DNA of 64,000 nucleotides from NCBI GenBank assembly GCA_905250125.1, contig CAJNOL010000380.1, forward strand, positions 85,271 to 149,270. Reading direction: 5' to 3'. How positions within the stretch are numbered: position 1 is the first letter of the stretch; each line of letters opens with the position of its first letter. Origin of the DNA: Rotaria sordida (lineage: Eukaryota > Rotifera > Eurotatoria > Philodinida > Philodinidae). The position numbers and the translations under genes are program-made. Of this stretch, positions 12,176-23,290 are shown piece after piece. The notes beneath the pieces were generated by a model. It had not been told where the DNA came from, made no database searches, and saw only the letters and a program-made list of their open reading frames with translations.

Positions 12176-12288
12176 CTTTGCCTTATTCTTCGACCAATCA
12201 GTGAAGTGCGGACATACAAGCAATCAAGCAATCAAGCAAACAGACAATTTATGTTTGCAAGACTCTTCTCTACGAGAAAGAGAATATA
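11363..12288. repeat. ~80-90-bp direct repeats flanking the minisatellite
   Basis: GTGAAGTGCGGACA...AAGCAAACA...GACTCTTCTCTACGAGAAAG occurs at about 11363-11432 and again at about 12203-12283, bracketing the tandem array. The arrangement suggests that the array sits in a larger repeat unit. Confidence 0.7.
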
Positions 12289-13584
12289 TGTCGTATCGAA
12301 GTTAGCATGTTTATCGAAGTTATAACTTCGATAAAAATTTTATCGAAGTTATAACTTCGATGAACAATTTTATCGAAGTTGTAACTTCGATAAATTATTT
12401 CATCGAAGTTACAACTTCGATAAAGTGAGGTTATCGAAGTTGTTTGGATGAAATTAAATGGGCAAATTGTTGATTATTTCAATAATATTATTAGACTTGT
12501 TAGCAACAGATCATTTCTCTACTAATGACAAACATTTATTTGATAGAAAACTCAACAATCATAAACCATTAATAAATATTGAGACTAAACATTTTTTTAT
12601 CTCTTCATTTTTTTTGTATTTGTTCAGAAAACAAGAGATAACTCATAGAAAAGGTGATCATAAATATTGATGAACCATTATTAGGAATAGAAGTATAGAC
12701 TGATCGTCACTGTATAGAAAATAGCTGCTTTAAATAAAATAATAACCACGTATAGATCAGATATGTTAAACTTATCTTTACAATTTGTATTATCGATAAT
12801 GCTGTAAGTTTCATGAAAGAACATGTAGTTGAAGCCGATGTTTTAGTTGTTACTGATGAGGATATCTGAATGTTGTTCTTAAAACATTTATGCTTTCTTG
12901 TTACTACAGGAGACAATGCAGATAAAGTCATCAATTTGTACATGGTTTCAGAATTAGTTGTGAATTGAGAAGAATTTTAAATTGAGATTATGAGCAAATG
13001 TGACATACTTTATGCGTTTGCATTTACTTGTGCTTCCATTGAAACTGATTCATTTATTATAATCCAATTATCGAATAGTTTCGATTGTAAAGGTTATTAA
13101 TCATATAATTAGCTTATACAACTGATCTATACGTGATTAATATTTTATTTAAAGCAGCTATTTTCTATACAGTGACGATCAGTCTATACTTCTATTCCTG
13201 ATTATGGTTCATCAATATTTATGATCACCTTTTCTACGAGTTATCTCTTGTTTTCTGAACAAATACAAAAAAAAGTGAAGAGATAAAAAAATGTTTAGTC
13301 TCAATATTTATTAATGGTTTATGATTGTTGAGTTTTCTATCAAATAAATGTTTGTCATTAGTAGAGAAATGATCTGTTGCTAACAAGTCTGATAATATTA
13401 TTGAAATAATCAACAATTTGCCAATTTAATTGCATCCAAACAACTTCGATAACCTCACTTTATCGAAGTTGTAACTTCGATGAAATAATTTATAGAAGTT
13501 ATAACTTCGATGAAATATGTTTATCGAAGTTACAACTTCGATAAAATTTTTATCGAAGTTATAACTTCGATACGACATATATAT
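12285..13584. mobile_element. 1.3-kb foldback element with palindromic CGAAGTTATAACTTCG ends
   Basis: Inverted arms of about 475 bp (12285-12765 and 13110-13584) begin and end with ATATGTCGTATCGAAGTT. Each arm starts with four or five copies of the self-complementary 20-mer ATCGAAGTTATAACTTCGAT (some with GTAACTTC variants), separated by short A/T spacers. Opposed open frames at 12458-12670 and 13234-13416 encode nearly the same peptide because they are the two arms. The central ~340 bp (12790-13100) contains a decayed frame with MKEHVVEADVLVVTDEDI, possibly a relic of an internal gene; I cannot name it. Confidence 0.85.
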
Positions 13585-14595
13585 GTATTTGAGAAATTTC
13601 TGAGAAATTTTTGCGTGAACATTTTTTTTAACGTATAGTTTTTCGACTTTTCTTTAAAGAAATGTTAGTTGTGCAAAAATTGAAATTTTTACACATTTAA
13701 GATTGATGAATTTCTTTCATTTCAAGTGATTTTCATCGTTACTGAATTTTATTTTCATTAGAATATAGTACTTCTCAGGATTGACCTAATTTTCGTCCGA
13801 AATGTATTAACTTGTACATAACAAACTAGGGTGTGGGTGTAAGTAAAGAGAAGATAAAAACCCACACTCACACCCAACTCTATTAGCATGAAAATAAAAC
13901 ATAAGATTATTTTCTTTCTTGCAGATATCGTTACCATATAACATAAGCACTTTTTCGATCCTCCCTATTATCATTAATCTCTAAACATTTGATTTGATCA
14001 TAACATCTAAAGATTAGTTCTATCCTAATCGAGATTTTAGAGAATAATTTGAAAATATTCTCAATTGCTATATATATATGTTGGCCAAGGTGATTTGATA
14101 ATTCGTTTCGAGTAGTTTAAATAGATGTTAGATATCTCTAGACGATAAATAGATATCATCATTTTGGAATTTTATCCTATATAATATATCCGGTAAACTG
14201 ATTTTATTTTATTCCCGAGGTAAAATGTTGACTATAGAATAAGATTGATAGTTGTCTTATCTTTGAAGACCAAAACGAGATTTTACATATATTATACCTT
14301 ATTAGAATATTTGAATCGAAAAAAACAAATTCTCAATGAAAATAAAAGATAATTCGATGTAAAATAGAAGATTTTATTTCAATGTAAATGGTTAATTATT
14401 TAAAATAAGTCTAAGTTTATCTCGATAAATTGTTAACCGTTAGAAATAAATAATATATAAAAGTGATATCTCTATTAGAATATGATTTGTTTATATTATA
14501 TTCGAATATTTGGTAAAGAATTGATTATCGAAGAGTTCTCTGTTCTTTTTCGTCGTTTCGTTATATAATTATTATATTGAAAAAAAAGAGTACGC
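13585..14595. other. Intergenic; contains one telomere-repeat hairpin
   Basis: AT-rich. No coding signal apart from the hairpin at 13827-13875. Confidence 0.5.
13827..13875. repeat. Telomere-repeat hairpin (GGGTGT ... ACACCC)
   Basis: TAGGGTGTGGGTGT is followed by a ~20-bp spacer (AAGTAAAGAGAAGATAAAA) and then ACCCACACTCACACCC. The G-rich strands converge, the orientation expected of an end-to-end telomere fusion or a hairpin. The spacer resembles the inverted spacer at 57035-57050. Confidence 0.75.
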
Positions 14596-14775
14596 ATGAC
14601 ATCATTTAATAGAAAGAATCCTTTTATTGAGAGATTAGCAAATGAGAATTATTTATCTGATAATAATCGATCAAATGCCGAACAACGATCAAGACGATCA
14701 AGTCTTGCAGCGTATCCTTGGATGAGATTTTCATTTTTTAATTTAAATAAAAAGACAACAACTTATTCTATATAA
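14596..14775 (+). CDS. Small open frame, 59 aa, unidentified
   Basis: ATG to TAA with a codon and residue mix that looks coding: MTSFNRKNPFIERLANENYL and later an Arg/Ser-rich RSRRSSLAAYPW, ending KKTTTYSI. I recognise no family. It may be a short protein, or the first exon of something whose later exons have decayed, as the next exon-like blocks start at 16.0 kb on the same strand. A TATATAA-type element is nearby, but such sequences are common here. Confidence 0.35.
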   Translation: MTSFNRKNPFIERLANENYLSDNNRSNAEQRSRRSSLAAYPWMRFSFFNLNKKTTTYSI

Positions 14776-15990
14776 ATTTTTTTTCATTATATATATATTT
14801 ATTTTAATTAACATTTTAAATAATCGATTTATATAATAAGATGTTTCTCTTGTTTTTGTTATTATAATTGTAATTCTATTGAATATGGTTATATTATAAT
14901 ATTAATAGATTTATTTATATTAGAGATTCAAAAATAAAATAATATATAGAATTGATATATTCTATTTAAAAATAAAAATAAATCTTATTTATTATCTTTA
15001 TTTATGTTTGGTTTATTTCGATTTAATAAAATAGTTTTTTAATATTGAAATGAGGGGAAAAAAAAACTGATAACTTATATTCGAAAGATATAATAATATT
15101 CAAAGAATTATTTTCAATAGAAATCGAAATAACTCGATCGATTTAACATATATTATACGAATGGAAGATATTTATTGAAATAAATCAAATTCTTAAATAA
15201 ATAAATGAAATCTTATATTAATATAATAAATCATTTCAATGGTTAGACTAATATTGATAGAAATAAGATTTTATTCAATTTATTTATTTTAATTTAATTG
15301 AGTTAACCCTTTGCTAGTGTTCTTTTTTTGTTAAAAATTTTTCTATAGTTTTATAATGAAATTATTTTATGTTATTATTGTCGAGTTAAGATAATAATTA
15401 TATATTATTGTTTTTTCATTAAAAAAAATCTTTATTCAAAAATAAAATATCATTTGCTTTGAAGAGTATTCAAATTGTTAAAAAGAATTTTTCAAATCTA
15501 GGAAATGTTTTATATTATTCAAATAGATTTAAAGAATAGTTTTCATATTCTTAGAATTAAAAAAACCAAACTTTCATATTAAATCTTTATTGTTATTTTT
15601 TCAAAGCTAATTTAAATAGTTAACTATCTCCTTGCATTTGGTCAAAAATTCATTATTTATTATATAAATCGATTTCTAGATGAATCTATATTGATTATCT
15701 TATTATATATAAAGATTGACAACGAAAATTATTTATTATTTTAATAATCTATCCTCGAAACATTAATCTGTTTTAAACTGCTGGATAGAAACGTTCTATA
15801 AGATGAAACAATGATAAAATAGTTCGAATTATCGATTAAAAATTTCTTAGGAAAACAAATTTAATCGATCCTTATAAAAACGTTTTGAAAATAAATTTAT
15901 TCGAATAGGATATTTATCGATATGGTTAAAGAAAGAAATTCAAAAATAAAAAATGAAAATATTTTGTTTCTTTATTTTTATTAATATAGA
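14776..15990. other. AT-rich spacer, nothing seen
   Basis: Extremely AT-rich, dense in stops in all frames, no repeat structure that I could make out. Confidence 0.6.
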
Positions 15991-16490
15991 AATTATGATT
16001 TACCTGATTGTTACCATCGAGGTCGTTATATTCGAGATTCTTGTAAATATTGTCTGATCCTTGGAAAATAGATAAAGATTTTGTAAGTTAAATAATTAAA
16101 TTAAAAAAAATAAAACAATGTTTAGTTAAATAAAAGTATTGATAATGATGTATCAAAATCATGGAAAGAATTTCATTTGAATGATGTTGCACGTTGTTAT
16201 CGTTCTCCATATAGAACAAATGATGCTTTATCGATTTTAAGTCAACCAATTGATGATTTAATTCAAATATATGATTTCATTGATTCAAAAAGAAAACAAT
16301 GGCTTGAATAATTTTAAAAAATTATACGAACAAGCTAGAGATAAACAAGTATTTATTTATTTATTGATTGATTTTTAATATAAGTCAACTATTCGTCAAA
16401 CAATGACTGGACTAAGAGATAATTATGACAAAGTTCAACGAAACTTAGAAACAGCTGATGCCAATTTAAAAAAGTTTCTGTTTTTATTAT
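15990..16490 (+). pseudogene. Exon remnants of an unidentified gene
   Basis: Three coding-looking blocks on the plus strand: YDLPDCYHRGRYIRDSCKYC (~16005-16060), SWKEFHLNDVARCYRSPYRT through DSKRKQWLE (~16140-16310, then a frameshift and KKLYEQARDKQ), and, after a short GT-AG intron (~16350-16385), STIRQTMTGLRDNYDKVQRN. The last block looks like a coiled coil. In-frame TAA and a frame change show that it is broken. Not recognised; whether it belonged to the same gene as the LARP1 exons downstream is unknown. Confidence 0.45.
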
Positions 16491-16537
16491 TTAAAATAAA
16501 AAATGTTTTAATAATTCTTTGATTTGTTCTACTTCTC

Positions 16538-16802
16538 ATTTTAAAATATAATGTGTCCCATCGTTTTTTTTGAATAACTTTTGATAGGAACATCATAGAG
16601 ATCTTCGGCTTTCACCATTCAAGAGAGAATATCCGGAACCTTCCAAAATTCTCGCCAAAAACTTGTCCAATTAGCCAATGAAATTTTGATATATTTTGAT
16701 GGCTTCGGATCTTCTCCCTTGAATGGTGAAAACTCCAGGTCTCTGTGATATTTCTATCAAAATCTATTCAAAAAACAATAGAGCACACCTTATTCTGAAA
16801 TG
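16538..16802. mobile_element. Foldback element FB2 (~110-bp arms)
   Basis: The left end (CATTTTAAAATATAATGTGTCC) and right end (GAGCACACCTTATTCTGAAATG) are inverted. Each arm then carries TTTTTTGAATAACTTTTGAT, AGAGATCT and TTTCACCATTCAAG in order. It shares this core with FB1 and FB9 but has different outermost bases. Confidence 0.8.
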
Positions 16803-17058
16803 AATAGTAGTTAGTATCGTTAAGAAAAGAAGTTAAAAACACTGCGTTTCTAAGTGTTTTGCTTTCACATTACTTATTACAGATAATAAGATCATTTTTC
16901 TTATCGTTCAATATGGGTAAGGTAAATGGATATTGGAAAAAATAACTTGTGTTGCGTTATTTTTTTTTTTTTTGACGAATTTTCTTATATTTTTTGTTCC
17001 TAATACAAACAATTGAATGTCGATTATTATCAATATAAAATGAGTTTTACTTATTTAG

Positions 17059-19723
17059 AATTCGACAACAAGATTTCTATGATCAATATTCATCGTCATA
17101 CAATGATTCACATTATCGGCATGGAAATAATTCAAATTCATATGACTTTTATGGTTTAACACCGGTGGAAATTCCTCAATTTCAATATCCATCTCATACA
17201 CTTTTACAACAAAATGGTTTTACTTAACAAGATTATCTTAAATATGAACAAGAATGTCTTGATGGTAAAAAAGAAACGTTGATTATAGAGAAAAATAAAT
17301 GCGAAAACCTCGGATTTAAATCCGAGTGTTATGTGTACTTGAAAAAGAGGGCATCCGCAGGGCATAAGGGGCAGTTCCTTAGTGCGCTCAAGGATGGATA
17401 TTTTAGACAGTTTAATAATAAAAATAAACTATCTTGAGTGTATGCTCGGCATTTTAACCTTGTCTCGTGAGCGGTTTGGCCCTTTGAGCTAAAGAAGGTC
17501 TCAATTGGACAGAAAACAGTTTAATCTATATAAATTCACTACATTCAAATGAGTAAGTTATGAGATAAAAAAGTAATATAAGCCAAAAACTGCGTAAATT
17601 CAACGAAATAGTACCTTACGAGAGGCGGTATTTTGGACTTTTCTCACTTGGTGCAGTAGGCTCTGTATTTATTTTTTTCTGCAAGACAGAGCTCGTCAAG
17701 ATACATCTCTTGTCACTAAATTACAAGGAGAAAAACACAGGCGTGCTAAGTTAGCATAGATCACACTGTATGCGATCCTATCCGGTGACCACTGGCTCTA
17801 CTCTCAGAGTGATATTATATCTTTAGAAATCACAGAAATTGAGTTCAGATTCGTGTTCAGATTGGAAAACTGGGTAAGAAGAGTTATTTTTGAATGGATT
17901 TGTGTTTGTATTTAGCGGGATTACGATCGTAAGCAACATCACGAATCTATAAGAGATATATGATAGATACAGGCATCAGTATTTTCATAATAAATCACCA
18001 ATATTAATAGCTATCGAGTTCGGGTTTTTACCTTTCGATGGTCCTTTTGACTAGCTACAAAACCAGGCATTTGGGAAACCCCAAAACTATTGGTCATCTG
18101 AGACATATCTAGGCAATTTGGTTTCTGGATGCTGTTTTTGTGCATTTTGAGACCTTTTTCAGGCAATGTTTCGTTAGAAAACTACGATTTGGTTCAAAAC
18201 TAATATCAGATTCGGAATCAGCGTTAAAAACTGAGTCGATTTATATATGTTGTGGATAATTCTGAGAAAAATATTTTTTTTGAAAAAATCCCTGTATCCC
18301 CCCTCAGGGATGGTCTGGTCAAAAATGACAATTTTTTCGATAACTCAGCCATTTCTTGACGGATCCTTCTCATCTTCGAACTCGACCGAGATATTGATGA
18401 GACAATTCTGTGCGCAAAATTTCAGCTCAATCGGATGTAATTGTGAAGAGTTATTGTGTACACGGACGGACACACTGACCGATTCTAGAGTGTACTCACT
18501 TTTTGAGTACACAAAAAGATTATTAGTTCAGTACATATTTACAATATTTTGAGAGAAACAAGCTACTGGTAAAAAAAAATTGAAATTATGTTGCATTGAA
18601 CGTATAAAAAACGAGTCTTTTAATGCCTAAAGAAGAGTCAACATATCTAGAAACAACAATGAAAACTACTCTCCAGTAAAAATCAGAGTCTAAAAAGACT
18701 TATATTCTTATTTAAATAGATAATAGAGAATATGTCTGTTGCTATAATTTAAAAACAAAACAAAGATTTTACTCTTTTATGGAGTATTTTTAATAAATAC
18801 TATCATTCTTATTTACATGATAAATTTGAAAAACAATAAAATAATCGTCAATAATTAAAAACACTAAGTTTTACTAATCGCTAAACTTTATTATTTCATA
18901 GAAAATATTTATAATCTAAAGTTATGTTGATTTACAAATAAAATACATTTTGTTTTCTGCAATGATCTAATTTCTAGAACGCGTTAAACTTGATCCTGGT
19001 CAATCACTAGAAATGAATACACTCCATCGTTTTTAGTCATTTTTCTTATGTGAAAATTTTAATCGTCATATGTACAATGAATTTAAACAATATGCTGTTG
19101 AAGATACTAAAACTGATCATCGGCATATAAATGAATTGTTTTTATGAAAAACAATAAGCAAAAAAATTGAATATTACTATTTATGTATAGATATGGTGTT
19201 GAATGTCTATTTCGATTTTATACATATGGTATAGAAAAACATTTTCGTCAACATGTATTTGAAAATTTTCAACAAGAAATTCTTGGTGATCATGAAGCTG
19301 GTAATAAAATAGATTACACAAAAAAAAAAAAAAGAAAAGTGTCAATAACAAAAATAATTTTTCTATTTAGATCAATTATATGGTTTAGAAAAATTCTGGA
19401 CATTTTTTAAATATTCTCGACAAAAACCAAAAATCAATCCAAAACTTGAAGAAATTTTAAAAAACTATAAAAATCTTGAAGATTTTCGTGTTGATGGTGC
19501 ATCATTTCCACAACAATTTTTTTCAACAAAATCAAATTATAGTAATTGAAAAACATTTTTTTTTTCTATGATATAAATAATTTCTTTATAGACTGTTTCA
19601 GCACCCGAAGCAATTGCTGCTACAGTAGCAAAGAACAGTGATATATCGAATTCATTAAAACCCAATGGTGAACATTTTCTGACACGTAATAACCGTGGTC
19701 AAGCTCGACAATCGAATCGATGA
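17059..19723 (+). pseudogene. LARP1: La-related protein 1, C-terminal DM15 region (decayed)
   Basis: LARP1 binds mRNA caps and 5'TOP motifs through its DM15 repeats and controls translation under mTOR. The exon at 17059-17264 carries IPQFQYPSHTLLQQNGFT, then a stop, then DYLKYEQECLD. After an intron (17265-18977) come the exon at 18978-19122 (PGQSLEMNTLHRF, stop, SFFLCENFNRHMYNEFKQ), 19191-19300 (YGVECLFRFYTYGIEKHFR) and 19371-~19548 (LYGLEKFWTFFKYSR, NLEDFRVDGASFP). These are the three DM15 units in the right order. A last block ends with TGA at 19721. In-frame stops are TAA 17225-17227 (expected Gln) and TAG 19034-19036 (expected Trp). The intron after 19122 starts GC rather than GT. The first intron has grown to 1.7 kb because a 1.2-kb element sits inside it. 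La-motif exons were not found upstream. Confidence 0.88.
17283..18525. mobile_element. 1.2-kb insertion in the LARP1 intron, terminal short palindromes
   Basis: One end has the palindrome CTCGGATTTAAATCCGAG followed by TTATGTGTACTT. The other reads GACGGACACACTGACCGATT, then GTACTCACTTTTTGAGTACAC. Both ends and about 200 bp of internal sequence are shared, in inverted orientation, with 51625-52390. It is not capped by inverted repeats of one another, so the class is unclear. The 101-codon frame at 18247-18552 lies in it and has no recognisable domain. Confidence 0.65.
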
Positions 19724-20035
19724 ACAATATCTAAATGGTGCTCATATTTTTTCAAGTGGATTTCGATTTATTTAAAAGTATGTATGTAGTTTTTTTTTTA
19801 CTTTCAAAGTTTATTGTTATTTAATCGTTTTCTATGTATATATTACATTGGTTTGTTATTGTAGCAGATAGATAAAATAGTGATACATTTTCTTTTTCTA
19901 TCGATAGAGATATGAAGAATTTTCATATGGTTTTGTTTTATTTCTGGAACTATTTGCTAATGAAAACAAAACAACTAAACAAATTTAATTTGATTATGAT
20001 TATGCATGTTTTTCTTTCAGAAGAATAAAAAGACA

Positions 20036-21305
20036 ATGGCTTCATCTCGTTTATTTAATAATATTGGTAAGATATTGAAATAATATTTTATTTCGACAGA
20101 AGAATTTATTGCTTTAGGAAGAATTGGTATTGCTTTAGCTATTACTGATGGTGTGATTAATTCTATGCTTTATAATGGTAAGTAATGAAAAGATAAAAAA
20201 AAAAACTTGTTTTCTTTAAATATAAATATATTCTAGTTGATGGTGGTTATTGAACTGTTATTTTTGATCGTTTTCAAGGTGTTAAACTGGATGTTATTGG
20301 AGAAGAAACTCATTTTATTATTCCATGACTTCATAGACCAATTATTTAATAACAGGAACAAAGGATATAAAATCTAGAGAAAAACAGTCGACTTCAGAAG
20401 ATGAGTAAGCATGAGAAAACTTCAGTACTGAAAATGTAAGCTCGTAAAAAAAATAAAGGTAAATATAATGTCTTTTGAAACATCAGTCGATGTATATGGC
20501 TGAGGTATCTTAAAAATTTTGCGATCATCGATGGCAACTCAGCCAATCAGTTTACACCTCTACACTCTCATCATTCACCAATCTTAGGAAATTTCATAAA
20601 AATTCAAGCCTGAAGTTTCCGTTGTTTCATCTTCGTGTAAATAAAAAAAAAGCATAAATTATATTTTATTATTTTTATTTTAGATTTACAAGCAATGAAC
20701 ATAACATTACGTATTCTTTATCGGCCACGAGCTGAACTTTTACCGAAAATTTTTACAAATTTGGGTTTGGATTATGAAGAACGTGTTTTACTATCGATTA
20801 CTAATGAAGTTTTAAAATCTGTTGTAGTAAGTCTCAGACACTTTTGTTTTTGTTACTATGAATAATTAAATTGATTATTAGGCTCAATTTGATGCTATTG
20901 AATTGATTACACAACGTACACTTATTTCTCAACGTGTTAGTGAATTATTAACAGAACGTGCTGCTCAATTTAGTTTATTACTTGATGATATTTCAATTGT
21001 AAGATACAACAAAAAAGAGTCTCGAGTTGATTATATTGGTTTTTTTCTTTAAATTAGACACATTTAAGTTTTAGACCTGAATTTACAAATGCTATTGAAT
21101 TAAAACAAGTTGCCCAACAAGATGTTGAAAAACAACGATTTTTAGTCGAAAAAGTAAATCAATAAGAATAAAATTTGTATGAGTTTGTTTTTTCTGATAA
21201 AAAAAAACCAGACGGAACAAAGTCGTCAAGCAAATGTTATTACAGCAAAAGATGATGCTCGTGCAGCTGATTTGATTGGCAAAGCTTTAGATGAAGTTGG
21301 TGATG
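20036..21305 (+). pseudogene. PHB1: Prohibitin-1 (decayed)
   Basis: Prohibitin-1 forms ring complexes with PHB2 in the inner mitochondrial membrane. Exons follow the family order: MASSRLFNNIG (20036-20066), GRIGIALAITDGVINSMLYN (20118-~20178), then from 20237 VIFDRFQGVKLDVIGEETHF. The exon at 20684-20826 reads [20 protein letters not shown] and more; 20882-20998 reads [20 protein letters not shown]; 21058-~21150 reads [20 protein letters not shown]; and 21212-21305 reads EQSRQANVITAKDDARAADL. Introns are short and mostly GT-AG. Damage: TGA 20251-20253, TGA 20326-20328 (expected Trp), TAA 20347-20349 with loss of the ~12 residues before ITGTKD, and a GT-to-AT change at the next splice donor (~20365). 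The last exon is missing; the sequence passes directly into ABHD18. Confidence 0.9.
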
Positions 21306-21445
21306 GTAAACTTTCGAATATCTTTTATTATCCTATCTTACTTTGTTTTAATATTCATGTTAGGTTTTTTTGTTCGATTAAAGAAAAAGAAGATCAGATC
21401 AACAATTCTCTAGATCAAATTAAAGATTCGAGTACGATTGAAATG

Positions 21446-22105
21446 ATGAATTTCGATAATCTCTTTCGACGTTTTATATTAACTCAATCATTTGTACGTG
21501 GTTGGGGAAATCCATTTCATTTACAAGAAATTTTTACCTATCGACCTGAAAAAATTGGCGTAAGAGATGAGTGTTTAGAACTTGTACCAGCTGAAAATGT
21601 ACAGGAAAATACTGTTGAAATAATTAAACAAGAAAGAAAAAGGTAATCAAAATAATATAAATGCTAGATTTCGTTCACCACTTGCCCATTATTTACCAGA
21701 TTTGGTAAGTAATTAAAATTATTTTAATCATTTAATTAATATTATCTTTTTTCTTTTCTTATATTTATTTAAATAGGTTCCATCTCAAATAGCTACAGCT
21801 CATTTTCAACTTGTTCTATCACGTGATCATGGTTTTAATCGACGATGGTTATTTACTGCAGTCTCATTAATTAATCAATATCCTATAGGTTCAATTCTTC
21901 TTGAAAATCCATATTATGGTTTAAGAAAACCACCAGATCAATCTCGTCCATCATTATTATATGTTACCAATTTACATATCATGGGTGAAGTACTTGTTTC
22001 AGAAACACTTATGCTACTTCATTGGTGTCAAAAAATGAAATTAACATCAGCTATTCTACATGATTTTTCTCTTAGTGGACATATGGCTTGATTAGCATTT
22101 ACAAA
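21446..22105 (+). pseudogene. ABHD18: ABHD18-type alpha/beta hydrolase, N-terminal half (decayed)
   Basis: The ABHD18 family is a poorly characterised alpha/beta hydrolase. The block from the ATG at 21446 reads NFDNLFRRFILTQSFVRGWG, matching the conserved LYRRLLLTK-FIRGWG start. Then come FRSPLAHYLPDL, RWLFTAVSLINQYPIGSILL, ENPYYGLRKPPDQSRPSLL and MLLHWCQKMK, and LSGHMA followed by TGA (22089-22091) where the family has the GGHMASLA nucleophile-elbow region. The first apparent intron (21643-~21667) is only about 25 bp, unusually short, and the GTGD-H segment between QLVL and RRW is missing. Everything after 22105 (catalytic Asp/His part) is absent. Same strand as prohibitin, only ~140 bp after its last visible exon. 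Confidence 0.85.
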
Positions 22106-22800
22106 GTAAGATTCAATTCTATTATTTGATCTATTTAATGAATTGATGTACAGTATCTATCATAATTTCAAATAATGATTCAAGTAGAGTAAACCATATT
22201 ACAAAAAGAATATAAATTAAAAACATTGATTATTTGATTCCCTAAGTTAGGATTTTTTTAGACAACCCCTAGACTTCTTTCAAAGCAAATCTATCCGGTA
22301 AGGTTTTTAGAGTGAATTGTTAATTGTTAGGTCTATATTCAAACCATTAATGAGAGGTTGAAAAACCTGCACACGATTCACATGGTTTACAATTTATTAT
22401 TCGGCAGTTATAGATATACTAGTCGAAGCTATAACCAATTTTTCTAACAATTTTTGTAAAAAGCAAGTTTTTTTTTACTATTTTCTTTTTGATAAGAAAC
22501 CATATTTCCACACATAGAAAATTGATTAAATAAATTTGAGAGAAGATGCTAGAAATAAATCTAATAAACGGTTTGACGCGCATCGTCATCTCCTCGTTTC
22601 GAAACGAGCCAAAAGCACAGCTCTCTGCCTTGTTTATATGAAAACGTTACTCAAAAAATCTCCACTAAATAGACATTACTATTACCGTTAAATTTTAGAG
22701 AAAAACAAATCTTATCTTCTTTTTTATTATTAGAATAATGAGAGGCATGCTCTTTTTATTCAACTTTTATCTAAAAAGTTTAGAAAAATTTTTCTATATA
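22106..22800. other. Intergenic; diverged repeat fragment
   Basis: No exon of ABHD18 was found. A segment at about 22565-22670 (CGTCATCTCCTCGTTTCG ... ACTCAAAAAATC) is a direct, diverged copy of 23170-23250. Confidence 0.4.
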
Positions 22801-23160
22801 GAGGCTGTCCCATAAATACGATGGCAATAAGAAATGAAAATCTCTCCGTCTAGATGTCGACCAAACGAGCTCAAATTTTGACCAGTCATACGAGCCATAT
22901 TCAAACTTTATATTGATAAAGACATTCATAGAGAGAACCTTTCTTAACTATATTATTTTTTTTCTCGTATTTGTGAAAAAGTAAAATTTTTGTGTTGAAG
23001 TCAATAATGATAGTTAAGAAAGGTTCTCTCTATGAATGTCTTTATCAATATAAAGTTTGAATATTGCTCGTATGACTGGTCAAAATTTGAGCTCGTTTGG
23101 TCGACATCTAGATGGAGATATTTTCATTTCTTATCGTTATCTTATTTATGGGACATCCTC
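22801..23160. mobile_element. Hairpin MITE FB3 (~155-bp arms)
   Basis: Ends GAGGCTGTCCCATAAATAC and its inverse TATTTATGGGACATCCTC. The arms 22801-22955 and 23003-23160 are nearly identical inverted copies around a ~48-bp loop. GGCTGTCCCATAA-type ends are common in Tc1/mariner-derived MITEs. Two 72-aa overlapping open frames at 23032-23275 are artefacts of the arm. Confidence 0.85.
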
Positions 23161-23290
23161 GACGCTTCGATGCGTTCTCATCTCCTCGTTTCGGTCAGTG
23201 GAAAGTCCAGGTCTTTATCTTATTCCTATAAAAAGTTATTCAAAAAATGATCATGGTCATTTATCTCTGAAATGAACATTATTCCTTTAT
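23161..23290. repeat. Half-foldback carrying the shared core
   Basis: GTCCAGGTCTTTATCTTATTCC ... AAAAAGTTATTCAAAAAATG, ending CTCTGAAATGAAC, is the right-arm form of the core seen in FB1, FB2 and FB9. No inverted partner was found next to it; 22565-22670 is a same-orientation relative. Confidence 0.5.

Noticed and set aside
12295-12440. Functional loxP or Cre-like sites
   Set aside because: The half-site resembles ATAACTTCGTATA but differs at the inner end, spacers vary, and no recombinase is encoded; kept only as a structural comparison.
18247-18552. 101-aa frame as a gene
   Set aside because: It is the end of the repeat element in the LARP1 intron; the related copy at 51.6 kb does not keep the frame.
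23032-23275. Two overlapping 72-aa frames as small genes
   Set aside because: They lie in the right arm of hairpin FB3 and the adjacent foldback core.
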